Part shown: in pieces, positions 12,101 to 20,010 of the stretch | Layout: each line of letters begins with the position of its first letter | Position numbering within the stretch: position 1 is the stretch's first letter | Source: Odontesthes bonariensis | Taxonomy: Eukaryota > Chordata > Actinopteri > Atheriniformes > Atherinopsidae | Assembly: GCF_027942865.1 (NCBI RefSeq) | Contig: NC_134509.1 | Coordinates: forward strand, 11,868,017 to 11,932,016 | Direction of reading: 5' to 3' | Length of the DNA stretch: 64,000 nt | Position numbers and translations under genes: made by a program | The notes under the pieces: generated by a model | Databases searched by the model: none | What the model saw: the letters and a program-made list of their open reading frames with translations, nothing else | Told to the model about the DNA's origin: nothing

Positions 12101-15100
12101 TGATCTTGAAATTAGCTTAAAAACCTCTTCAAATGTCAAAAAAAGCTTGTTTCATATCATATGTGACTCAAAACAATTTGTTTTCAAGACTTTTTCATTT
12201 AACAAAATATTCCAGATGTATTGTCTTCGAACAAGTCCCTATATCTGGCTGAAATAGTACTTGTTAGGCAGTTGTGTCTTATATCAAGTGTAATGAGATA
12301 TTTGGACTAGAAATGAGACAAATATACTTGGTAAGACTTTGATTTTTTCCAGTGCAGCAAAATGTTGCACTACTTCTTTAAACCCCGGAGCGGCTTCCAT
12401 CATGTCGCTTTATCATTTGTGAAATCTTGGAAAATCTTCCCTTGAGCTTAAAGACTTTAACTCTTTACTCTCACAAACTCACGTCGCTCCAGTTCGAACG
12501 GGTCGGCGCAGAGGCTTCCCCAGCAATGTTGGTAGGGTCGCTTTGAGTGGAAGTTGTTGGGCCCTGGAACAACATGAACAAAGGTGTATGTGTGGGAAAA
12601 TACAGCGTTCCAGCCACCTCACCTTTTAGGAGCACAGTAAAAAGTTCCAGTTTGGTTTCGCTGCCTCACAGAACATGATCCCAAGGCTTCTGGAGCCTTT
12701 CCAGATGTGCTCTGCACATTGGAGACCATTTTAGTTGTGCTTGTGGCCTGTACAGCGCCTGTTGCCACGAGGTCTTCATGGAAGTCTCTGGTGTCACCTG
12801 AGGGTTTTTATCCGCTTGTTTTCTTAGACATCTTTGTTCATAACTTTCTCTTTCCGCCACACCCTTTGTCCTGTGCAGCATCTGTATCTTCAACCTCAGA
12901 CTTTCAAACTATAAACTCTACAGTATCTGAACAAGGATTAAGTGCATCTACTTCCTGTTTTGCAGCCTCTTCTCTTCACATTCGGTGCACCGTGCAAAAA
13001 TAAACCTCATCAGAAAAACCAAAGTAAGCTTACATGACATGACATGACATGCATATTTACTTTTACACCTTGAAGTCTCCGATCTGCATCTAGATGCAAT
13101 ACATTCAAGTGGGAAATGAAAGAGACATTAAAAATCCTCTGTGAGGAGTTTGGACACTTACATCTTCAGGATTCAGCGTAGTTGAAGGGGGGGGTGGTGT
13201 TGTCAGTGGGTATCACAGTGGGCTTTAAGACAAAGAACATAAAAAAAATAGTTTTTCATAGGTCTATGCAGGTGTTTCTGTCATTTATACTTAAAAGCCA
13301 TGCTGGATGAGCGTTTCAACATGACCCTACCAGAGACTGGAAATTCCTAACCACAATGCCCACGATAACATTGAGAAGAACGTTTTTCCCAATCACGATG
13401 AGGGCAATGAAGCAGAGAGCCGCCCATGCGGAGGTGGAAGCCATGGCGTTGAACAGCACCAAATTCCAGTCTTCCAGGGTCAGAATCTGGATCGATACGT
13501 TGATAAAAATGCAAAGATTGATACAGAAAATATGACAAAGAATGATCAGAGGGTCAAAAACCAACCTGGAACACTGTCACCATGGACCAGAGCAGCGAAT
13601 CAAAGTTTTTTCTGTCATCAGCGGGATCTCCATCTGGGGAAATGTACACAAACTTGCAGCCAAACAGGTACATACCCACGACACTGCAAAAAGACAACAG
13701 ATCCAAGTGAGAGTCAGTCAAGTCGCATCTGGGAGCCTGTGTAATGTTATAAGCGGGCGCTCGTCAAGGAACCCTTTGTGCTTAACGTGTGTTACTTGCC
13801 CGAAGATGAAGATATAAAACAGCATCAGCCAGCAGAGTGTGGACGCCTCCTCTATGGACCTGTACAGCACCATCAGCTGCCTCTTCAGGTAGGGGAAGTG
13901 GTGAACCAGCCTCCCGGAGCCCAGCACGTCCTAAATATCACATCTTATTTCAAGAAATCTTGACAAGCCGATTTTCAATAGTTCCATTGGCAGATTATTT
14001 TTGCTTATTTCATGCAAAAACGTCTCGTATTTGTTTTTGTTTTATCTCCTCTTTTATGCCAAGAACCTAAACTGAGATTTGAAAATTAGGGAGCCTGAGA
14101 CCTCCATCCTCATATTGCAGTGATAATTTATCCATGCTAAGTCTTGGTGGCTTACCGTGCCAGATAAACTTCCTAATTGTTTTTTTAAGAGATATAAAGA
14201 ATGCGTTTGGTATTTGAATTGGGAGTGATTGAAACACATATAGAAACCTAGGAAGGATATTCATCTTCTACCAAATAATTTGAGTGGTAAGTCCATCCAT
14301 TTTCCTAAATCCTCAGTCACCTTCCGAAGAAGGCTAGGTAAATTTAGTTTAAAGAGGTTTTTGAGGTTACCATCCACATATATTCCTAAATATTTGAAGC
14401 CCTCAGGAGACCACTTGAAATTAGACACATTTTTAACTTTATTGTGGTCAAATACAGAAATCGGTAAAACCTCACTTTTTTCCAAATTAACTTTGTACCC
14501 AGATATTGAACTGTATCTACCCAATAAGTCCTGAAGGCGACAAAGAGAATATTCCGCATTGGTTAAAAATAAAATGATATCGTCAGCAAAAAGCGGAATC
14601 TTATGTATGTCCGTACCTATCTCAAACCCGCTAATATTAGAATTTTTCCTAATGGCCTCAGCCAAGGGCTCAATAGCAAGCACAAATAGGGCGGGACCAA
14701 CTGGATCTCCCTGTCTGTTGCCCCTATAAAGCCATCAAATCCAAGATAAGCGAATGTTGTTCATGTGTTCATTCACAACGGTTTCTGAGATGTTTTTCAT
14801 CGCGTTCGGTTTCCATTTCACACAGCGTCCCAACTTTTTCGGGTCTCGCAGTTTCATCACGTCTCATTTTTTAAAGTTAACTGTCAACGCAGCCCAGTGA
14901 GAGAAGGAACAAATAAACGTTCTTACGTGAGGATGTCCTCTCCCAGAAAGCAGCGGTTGCGCAGCTCCCCGCCCCACAGCTGAACTCCAATTACAGCGAA
15001 GATGTGAATCACAAACAGGTACACGATGAGGACATTTCCAAGCATGGGCACAGAGTCCAGGAGTATGGACACCAGATCTCGAAAACCTACACAGGTGAAC

Positions 15101-17448
15101 ACAAGAGGATAAATCAGGTTTTCACACATTGTGGCCACACCTTCTTTTAAACTTTGATCTTCACGACTGAAACACATCACCAGATATTACTTTTAGTGAC
15201 AGACTGGCATCATCTCAGTCGTTGTTTGACCTGCCACGACCTGTATTGAAAATACTGGCACCTAAAGGCTTAAAATTTGGGCTAAAAAGTTCAAATTGGC
15301 ATCTAAAGGGTAAATTTTTTTAATATAATTGAAAACTTGGTGGTTATGATCAGAACTGAAGTGGAATAAAAGATTTATGAAAAAAAAAATATATGATGTT
15401 TTTAGGTCGTTTTAAAAGGGAACTAAAATGTTCCTTTTCAGAAATGAAGGAGTTTTTTTTTTTTTAAATTAGACAGCAAAAAAATTTAAAATCCCTAAAA
15501 ATTTATGTTGTTGCTGATCATTGACATATCCCAGACCATAATTATCCCTACTCAATAATTCCACTTTGCATTCTATATATTGAAAATATAGCAGTTTTTT
15601 TTGGGTTTTTTTTACAGAAATTGGCGTTTACACCATATAAACCAGTATTTAAAGGGTTAAATTTTTGAAAATAATTAAAAACTTGGTAGTTATGATCAGA
15701 ACTGAAGTGGAATAAAATATCTACGGAAAAAAAGCGCAAAAAAATATTAACATGTGATGTTTTTAGGTAATTTTAAAAGGGGACAAAAATGTCCCTTTTC
15801 AGAAATTAAGTTGTGTTTTAAATCAGGTATGAGGGTTAAGTGAGTTCAAATGAATGAGATCAAAGAGTTTTCACTTTCAGGAAACAGACCATCATCATTT
15901 GATCTAAATTAGAGATAAAAACAACCATTCATCCATCAGGAAAACTTTGAAAGCAATCAACGAAACCCTGGTCTAAAACGGTTTCATTCACATTCAGATA
16001 GAAAAAGCTACATTTTCAAATGTTTTTGTTGAAGATAAACTCAGAAGAAGCCCTGACAGCAGGGTGACATTCATCCTCTCACCACACCCCTTAATGTTCA
16101 AACATCAGCTTACTCTGTATCCTGCTGATCAGCCGTATCGGCCTGAGCGCGTGACCGACTCCAAAGTTGACTCCGAACGCGGAAACGATGTAGTCCAACA
16201 TCCTGAGAAGACAGTTGCAGACAGAAACAAGAGGACACGTTTCATTTCATTTCATCAGTGATGAAAAGAATACGGAGCTGACGTGAGAAATAGTGGGATA
16301 CTGACTGTCCACAGGCGATAATCGCGTCAATTTTGTTCCATTTGTCTGCGAGGTAGCTTCCTCGGTGGCCGTAGGCGCCTTGGGCGACCATCTTGACCAT
16401 CATCTCGCAGAGAAAGTACGCAAAGTCAAGGCCTTTCAATACCTGGTTGGATACAATAAAAAAGAAATACACAAGATCAATGGGTGAATATATCATCACT
16501 GAAAAACAGAACACTGAAATCTCTGTTGTACCCGCACACAGAACTAAGTTCTGAACTGGAAAAAATGCCCCTCCAAAAATAAGTAAGAAAAACAACATTT
16601 TTGCTTGAAATAAGCAAAAAAATCTGCCAATGGGACTAGTGAAAATCGGCTTGTCAAGATTTCTTTAAATATAATGTGATTTTTAGGACTTTTGAGTTAA
16701 AAGTAATCTTGAAATTAGCTTAAAAACCTCTTCAAATGAAAAAAAAAAAGCTTGTTTCATGTGAAATATGACTCAAAACAAGATGTTTTCAAGACTTTTT
16801 CACTTAACAAGATATTCAAGATGTATTGTATTAAAACAAGTCCCTATATCTGGCTGAAATAGTACTTGTTAGGCAGTTGTGTCTTATGAGACAAATATAG
16901 TTGGTAAGATTTAGATTTTTTCCAGTGTGGGTTTCAGTCTTTGAGTTCCCGCCTCTGCAATGCATGGCTCTCACTAACCTTTTGGTAAGTTTGCTCCCCT
17001 TCACCAGGACTGTACATGCCCAAAGACACGGAGCTCACCAGGATGACAATTACTGAGAGATAGCGCAACCACGTGGAATATGTTAAGGTCAGAACCCATT
17101 CTGTGATTTGACTGCAACACAGGTCTGATGTTTACAGAATGGAGGCACTTAATCGGGCCGCTCGCTGTCCTTTTGGAAATGACAACTACATTATTGGCAC
17201 TCAAAAATGGAAAGAAATGGAAGCAGGAAAGCTGTGTTATAATGAATAACTGGTCTTATCAGGTGTCTGCCTAAGTATTTTTCAAACAATATGAAAGGAT
17301 ATGAGCTGCGCGCTATATTTATGCACCATGCACGAAATTTGGTGGTCTGGTGTAAACGCCAGAAAGCCACCGGGGGCAGGTCGGGGAACGGTAACTCCTG
17401 CTCCTCCGGCCTCCCAGAGGTGCTCGCCTGTTCCTGCACAGGGAGCAT
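2991..17448 (-). CDS. divergent T-type (Cav3-like) voltage-gated calcium channel alpha1 gene, probably decaying or incomplete
   Basis: Pore-forming subunit of a low-voltage-activated calcium channel by family; plasma membrane. Exons, minus strand: 17448-~17337, 17111-16979, 16442-16306, 16202-16114, 15086-14927, 13930-13800, 13683-13566, 13486-13331, 13222-13162, 12563-12483, 11818-11739, 10571-10448, 10264-10196, 10072-9888, 9523-9394, 9252-9127, 7431-7342, 7236-7065, 6170-6019, 5920-5811, 5704-5571, 5461-5403, 3831-3753, 3412-3291, 3164-~2991. Cav3 hallmarks: PMLGNV in IS5, GMYLFGCKF in IIS5, KEREDW before IIIS1, HYGQPQ after IVS1, CTGDNW in the IV pore. Missing: I pore to start of II S4. 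Linkers and both termini are very short compared with the ~2,000-residue family. Odd: frameshift in one linker exon, filter Asp to Asn in III, lost charges in I S4, stop just after IVS6. Paralogue identity (1G, 1H or 1I type) cannot be assigned. It may be a pseudogene. Confidence 0.82.
4157..4571 (+). mobile_element. MITE copy 1 (full length, CACTGGAAAAAA inverted ends)
   Basis: The ~415-bp element has ends CACTGGAAAAAA and TTTTTTCCAGTG and is flanked by TA on both sides. Internal landmarks shared by all copies are CTTACCAAGTATATTTGTCT and AAATCTTGACAAGCCGATTT. It has no coding capacity. Superfamily is unclear: the flanking repeats look 2 bp long. Confidence 0.85.
4575..5400. other. channel intron, mostly unremarkable
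   Basis: This is intron sequence between the IV S4-S5 and S5 exons. A short degraded LINE 3'-end-like piece is visible near 4800-4930 (AACCTGGATTTAAAAATG). No exon was found on either strand. Confidence 0.4.
6296..7018 (-). mobile_element. hAT (ZBED/Charlie-like) transposon remnant
   Basis: The left end is CAGTGGTTTTCAAACTTTT. The right end has a matching CACTTTGAAA that runs into a C tract, so that terminus is damaged. Minus-strand translation around 6740-6540 gives a broken N-terminal BED-finger region: [15 protein letters not shown], then after frame changes [21 protein letters not shown] and KPSKLQRHL, the typical C-x2-C and K-x-x-H spacing of fish hAT transposases. The catalytic region is absent. 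It sits in the domain III-IV intron of the channel gene. Confidence 0.75.
7019..7047. repeat. C-run and CA microsatellite
   Basis: A run of about 14 C is followed by (CA)n at the damaged right edge of the hAT remnant, 20 bp from the end of the domain III S6 exon. Confidence 0.9.
7065..10571 (-). CDS. Cav3-like channel, domain III
   Basis: Seven exons in consistent phase: S1 (10571-10448, [20 protein letters not shown]), S2 (10264-10196, [12 protein letters not shown]), S3-S4 (10072-9888, [11 protein letters not shown] and [14 protein letters not shown]), S5 (9523-9394, [20 protein letters not shown]), extracellular loop (9252-9127, [21 protein letters not shown]), pore (7431-7342, [18 protein letters not shown]), S6 (7236-7065, [20 protein letters not shown]). 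S4 charges are intact. The pore has SKNGW where Cav3 channels have SKDGW, so the filter acidic residue is replaced by Asn (codon AAT). The 1.7-kb intron between loop and pore holds a LINE with a nested Harbinger element. Confidence 0.88.
7525..7766 (+). mobile_element. MITE copy 2 (3'-truncated)
   Basis: Same family and orientation as the 4157 copy. It starts ACTGGAAAAAATCTAAATCTT and loses the right end after an internal deletion near 7740, where TTTTTTTCCC joins TTTTCAAGCCGATTTTCAC. Confidence 0.75.
7770..8101 (-). mobile_element. degraded LINE 3' end, part 1 (split by Harbinger)
   Basis: This is a diverged relative of the 881-2235 LINE. It reads CAGCTGGACGGGGGGCTTATTCC and continues across the inserted element at 8794-8970, where the minus strand gives [19 protein letters not shown]. 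Heavily mutated. Confidence 0.6.
8102..8793 (+). mobile_element. PIF/Harbinger element, internally deleted, with TAA target duplication
   Basis: The 692-bp element has 26-bp imperfect inverted ends that both contain ACACGTAGCCGGGTAT. It is flanked by TAA at 8099-8101 and 8094-8096 in the mirrored position at the right end (8794-8796). A 3-bp TWA-type duplication is the Harbinger signature. Inside, the plus strand encodes a transposase N-terminal piece ([33 protein letters not shown]) with a start near 8463 and a frame change after it. No DDE region remains. It is inserted into an older LINE fragment. Confidence 0.85.
8794..8975 (-). mobile_element. degraded LINE 3' end, part 2
   Basis: Continuation of the LINE interrupted by the Harbinger element. 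Minus-strand translation shows [20 protein letters not shown], matching the C-terminal region of fish L2-type reverse transcriptases. Confidence 0.65.
9568..9816 (-). mobile_element. MITE copy 3 (internally deleted)
   Basis: Inverted relative to the 4157 copy. It starts CACTGCAAAAAATGCCCC and ends TTTTTTCCAGTG. About 165 bp of the middle is missing. Confidence 0.8.
10738..10878 (-). mobile_element. MITE copy 4, left part
   Basis: It starts CACTGGAAAAAAACGCTCC and runs to GATATTTAGGACTTTTG, then is interrupted by unrelated DNA. The right remnant is at 11396-11465. The flanks are AA on both outer sides. Confidence 0.75.
10879..11395. other. unidentified insert inside MITE copy 4
   Basis: About 515 bp replace the middle of the MITE. 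The left edge has a direct repeat of CAAACGCGCTG. It has no coding potential and no recognised family. It is probably an interspersed repeat or the filler of a deletion. Confidence 0.4.
11396..11465 (-). mobile_element. MITE copy 4, right part
   Basis: Carries AAGTGTAATGAGATATTTTG and ends CTCCAGTG. It matches the terminal 70 bp of the full-length copies. Confidence 0.75.
11739..13222 (-). CDS. Cav3-like channel, shortened II-III linker exons
   Basis: Three small exons. 13222-13162 is Thr/Pro-rich and ends GAAGAT|GTAAGT. It is 61 nt because of an 8-C run; with 7 C it would be 60 nt, open, and in phase with its neighbours. 12563-12483 (81 nt, phase 0, donor GAC|GTGAGT) is Ser/Thr-rich. 11818-11739 encodes [19 protein letters not shown], matching the conserved Cav3 motif just before IIIS1. 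The linker is about 75 residues, far below the several hundred usual in Cav3. The first two exons are inferred from phase and splice sites only. The third is supported by homology. Its exit donor must be AA|GCAAGT (GC type) to join the next exon in frame. Confidence 0.55.
11941..12354 (-). mobile_element. MITE copy 5 (full length)
   Basis: A 414-bp copy inverted relative to the 4157 copy, with intact ends CACTGGAAAAAA and TTTTTTCCAGTG, flanked by CA on both sides. It lies in the II-III linker introns of the channel gene. Confidence 0.85.
12590..12905 (-). mobile_element. Tc1-like transposase fragment (degenerate)
   Basis: The minus strand reads a decayed middle portion: [16 protein letters not shown], a stop, then GSETKLELF. 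This corresponds to the Tc1 family block ending WSDETKIELFG. Inverted repeats were not located. Confidence 0.45.
13331..13930 (-). CDS. Cav3-like channel, domain II end of S4 to S6
   Basis: Three exons. 13930-13800 encodes the S4-S5 linker and S5 ([27 protein letters not shown]). 13683-13566 encodes GMYLFGCKF and [17 protein letters not shown]. 13486-13331 encodes the pore and S6 ([19 protein letters not shown]). The domain II filter glutamate (LEDW) is present. The exon at 13930 begins exactly at the edge of a truncated MITE whose sequence supplies a TATTTAG acceptor-like end, so its natural 5' part is probably lost. Frame continuity from the first to the second exon needs a GC donor (GG|GCAAGT). 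Domain II S1-S3 is not in the window. Confidence 0.85.
13931..14045 (+). mobile_element. MITE copy 6 (truncated both ends, abuts an exon)
   Basis: A fragment covering CCTAAATATCACATCTTATT to TTTGTTTTTGTTTTA. Its left edge is the exact 5' boundary of the domain II channel exon on the minus strand. Its right edge joins the L1 fragment. Confidence 0.8.
14046..14740 (-). mobile_element. L1-type LINE reverse transcriptase fragment
   Basis: The minus strand encodes [20 protein letters not shown], then [10 protein letters not shown] (the catalytic YADD equivalent is FADD), [15 protein letters not shown] and, after a shift, [17 protein letters not shown], the order seen in vertebrate and fish L1 ORF2 palm and thumb. 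Both ends are truncated. It occupies the interval where the channel's domain I pore to domain II S3 exons would be expected. Confidence 0.85.
14927..17448 (-). CDS. Cav3-like channel, N-terminus and domain I S1-S5
   Basis: Five exons. The first starts at Met 17448 and carries a short cytosolic N-terminus with [14 protein letters not shown], matching the LPYPALAPVVFFYL-type Cav3 start. Its donor is uncertain (C|GTGCAT near 17337 or a site a few bases on). Exon 2 is S1 ([18 protein letters not shown]), exon 3 is S2-S3 ([13 protein letters not shown]), exon 4 is the S3-S4 loop and S4, exon 5 is S4-S5 and S5 ([27 protein letters not shown]). From exon 2 on, phases agree (0, 2, 1, 2) and donors are good, for example CAGA|GTAAGC and CTCAC|GTAAGA. 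S4 reads [11 protein letters not shown] and lacks the first two arginines of Cav3 S4. The pore and S6 exons do not follow. Confidence 0.8.
15290..15830. repeat. pair of ~160-bp diverged direct repeats, AT-rich
   Basis: Two modules (about 15300-15460 and 15655-15812) share GTTATGATCAGAACTGAAGT, then GATGTTTTTAGG, then CCTTTTCAGAAAT. They lie in one intron of the channel gene and have no coding potential. The separator is AT-rich. Confidence 0.75.
16554..16927 (-). mobile_element. MITE copy 7
   Basis: Starts AACTGGAAAAAATGCCCC and ends TTTTTTCCAGTG, with a deletion of about 40 bp near the right end. Same orientation as the 11941 copy. Confidence 0.8.
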
Positions 17449-17634
17449 GATGCTGAGCTGCTGCCGCCTCGGTCCCTCAGCGACAGTTAAGACTCTGGAT
17501 CACAAATACTCTGTAAGAAAGTCAGAAATATGCAGGAGGAGAAGGGGTCAGGATAGATTAATTACATGGACATAAAGACAAAGACTACGTGTGTTCAGGG
17601 GAAGAAAAATAATTTGATCTATTTATTGTCACAG

Positions 17635-18040
17635 ATCAAAGTCTTACCAAGTATATTTGTCTCATTTCTAGTCAAAATATCTCATTGCACTTAATATAAG
17701 ACACAACTGCCTAACAAGTACTATTTCAGCCAGATATGGGGACTTGTTTGAAGACAATACATCTGGAATATCTTGTTAAATGAAAAAGTCTTGAAAACAA
17801 ATTATTTTGAGTCACATATCATATGAAACAAGCTTTTTTTTTGACATTTGAAGAGGTTTTTAAGCTAATTTCAAGATCACTTTTATCTCAAAAGTCCCAA
17901 ATATCACATCTTATTTCTTGAAATCTTGACAAGCCGATTTTCACTAGTTCCATTGGCAGATTTTTTTGCTTATTTCAAGCAAAAAGTCTTGTTTTTGTTG
18001 TTTTTCTTACTTATTTTTGGAGGGGCATTTTTTTCCAGTG
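17635..18040 (+). mobile_element. MITE copy 8
   Basis: Same orientation as the 4157 copy. The left terminal inverted repeat is lost (it begins at ATCAAAGTCTTACC), while the right end TTTTTTTCCAGTG is intact. It lies just upstream of the first recognised channel exon. Confidence 0.8.
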
Positions 18041-18195
18041 CAGTATTTCATCGTTATTTTTATCGTTTTTTTTATTAGCAATATAAATTATGTCAAGCAA
18101 TCGTCTCAAATTATCAGTGGAGAATCTATTTAGAATAAACCCTGTTTGATCGGGGTTGATCAGTAAGGGTAAAGGGTTAATTATATTATTTGTAC
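18041..18195 (-). mobile_element. L1-type LINE fragment (RT fingers region)
   Basis: The minus strand reads LLINPDQTGFILNRFSTDNL followed by RRLLDIIYIANKK, the conserved L1 motif HPDQTGFI-x-GR-x-x-x-DN-x-RR. Only about 150 bp remain, abutting MITE copy 8. Confidence 0.7.
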
Positions 18196-18925
18196 ATTGC
18201 GTTTTTACTCGTGCAGTGGTGTGATAGACTCTGCTGTAGGCTACATGCCACTGCCAGCAACCATTAAATGCTTTCGACTTTAATCTAGGCTTGCTATTTG
18301 CTATTTGATATAAAGCCCTCCTCCAGGTGGTCGCCGGTAACACTGGAGTCTATGAGAGCTAGCAAACTTTTTTACCGCGAACAAGCAGAGGCAGCTTTTC
18401 ATTGGCGCATGAAAAATTGATTCTAGATATACTGTCGGTCTCTCCCGCACCTGCCATTTTCTTCTCCTGTTGTTTGGTCTTCTTTTTTTGCTTTTTCGGT
18501 TTCACAGTAATCTTCTCCTCTGTCGTCTCTCCCGATTGTAAATTCATCCCAAAATTTTCGAGAGGCGTCTGGCTGCAGACCTGCACTGTCAGGACCCATG
18601 ACCTGCACTGTCTAACTTTCAACCAGCATGTGGTGACTTCCGGTTTTCAAAAATAAACGAGAACTGTCAATTTTTTATTTAAAAAAAGAAAGAGAGATGT
18701 GTGTCTCATAAAACAAGTTATAGTACTATGCCCCTACACTCGTTTTTTTTTTTTTAAATAAATATTAGCATTTTAGCACAATAGCTTCCAGGTCATGTGA
18801 CCTATTGGGTAAAAATGAGCATAATTGTCTTCCCTGCCCTGATTGTTTCCACCTGTTCCCCACCTCCTTAAACGCATATGTATTCTGCATTCCCATTTGT
18901 TTTGTGCCAGTTTGTCTTCTCCAGA
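18196..18925. other. unassigned region with a Lys-rich ORF
   Basis: A minus-strand ORF (18622-18359, 87 codons) is rich in Lys, Glu and Gln in its middle. I do not recognise it. It could be the 5' part of a transposon-encoded gene next to the ISL2EU-like remnant, or chance. A poly(T) run lies at 18742. Confidence 0.3.
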
Positions 18926-20010
18926 GAAAGCAGGCATGTCCAAACGCAACGCGAATGCAACGCGGGGCTCGGGCACACGCGTTGCATTCTGGGATATGGT
19001 CGCCATATTGGATGCACAATCTATCGTAAACAAACCGAGGCAAGACAGAGATCAAGGAACAAACAGTGAGAGAAAAGCATGTAAAAATCGAAGAAAGGAT
19101 GTGGGATATACCGGGATACATTACAGAAGGAAGCCAGAGATCGGTACATACAGAAGATTGGCGTTATAAACGGACTGGACCCTTATGAAATACCGAGCAA
19201 GGAATGGAGTGTCGACGAAGATTTACTGCCGAAGTTCACCCTTTCGGACATAATTGCGTATAGTATGTGGTGTCAGTGCTTATACTTTGCAACAGTTTCA
19301 ATTCTAATGACACTTCACACTTTTGTCATGTTACTCTACTTGTAAATAAATAATGTAACACACACACTTGGCTGTATCTCAAAGCACATTTATTTCAGAC
19401 GACTTCAACTTTGCACAACACTCCTGCTCATGGTGGTCAGAGTACAACATACAGACACAATCTTGTCAAAGAATGTTTTGTCTTCACCTTCGCATGGCAA
19501 AACTATGTTGATAGGTACTTTTGCTGACAAAAAGGTGTATTGTTTCTGACAGTTCCAATCGCCCTTTCCACGTGAATTCGGAGATGGGCAAATTTCCTTG
19601 TATTTTCCACATTGGATTAAGATCAGATTTATTGTCATGTATACATGCATACACACGAAATTTGTCCTCCGCTTTTAACCCATTGAGACATCCCTTGCTT
19701 CCAACTGACAGTGTCCTCTTGTGAAGGCGGGGATCTTTACCTCAGCACACAAAAGTCTGTAACTTACCAGAATGAAAATGCAGAGAACACGCTCTCATCG
19801 ACACCGGGATTGAGTGGAAAGTTATGTTTGGTCGTCTTACAGCAGCGATCCATGCTAGTCGACGACGCGTTGTTATCTCGGACACTTGGTCTCCGTGGGT
19901 GCGCCTCCAAGCAGGAAACCGGTAAAAAGATAAACCATTTACGATTTCCCCCCCATTCCTGTCACGGCTTGCGCTATTGCACCCCACGACACAGCAACGT
20001 TTGACCATAG
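18926..20010. mobile_element. ISL2EU-like DNA transposon remnant (THAP/DDE transposase and YqaJ nuclease pieces, convergent)
   Basis: Two convergent gene fragments. Plus strand: a start near 18937, then about 19140-19275 gives IGVINGLDPYEIPSKEWS, DEDLLPKFTLSDIIAY, the region before the YqaJ-type nuclease domain of fish transposon proteins. Minus strand: a THAP domain from Met 20013 (CCVVGCNS, FYRFP, RRRLAWIAAVRR, ACSLHFHSG) ending at a G|GTAAGT donor near 19773. Then 19660-19400 is a decayed DDE_Tnp_4 C-terminus with VPINIVLPCEGEDKTFFDKI and VCCTLTTMSRSVV. THAP plus DDE_4 plus YqaJ is the ISL2EU gene set as I know it. The catalytic middle parts are missing. Confidence 0.55.
19617..19692. repeat. 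short dispersed fish repeat
   Basis: Contains TTATTGTCATGTATACATGC and ACACGAAATTTGTCCTCCGC followed by TTTTAACCCATT, a tail seen in many fish interspersed repeats. It lies inside or beside the ISL2EU-like remnant. Confidence 0.55.

Noticed and set aside
18765-19121. Minus-strand ORFs of 86-118 codons opposite the YqaJ-related piece
   Set aside because: The plus strand carries the recognisable transposon protein, and the minus frames have no similarity.
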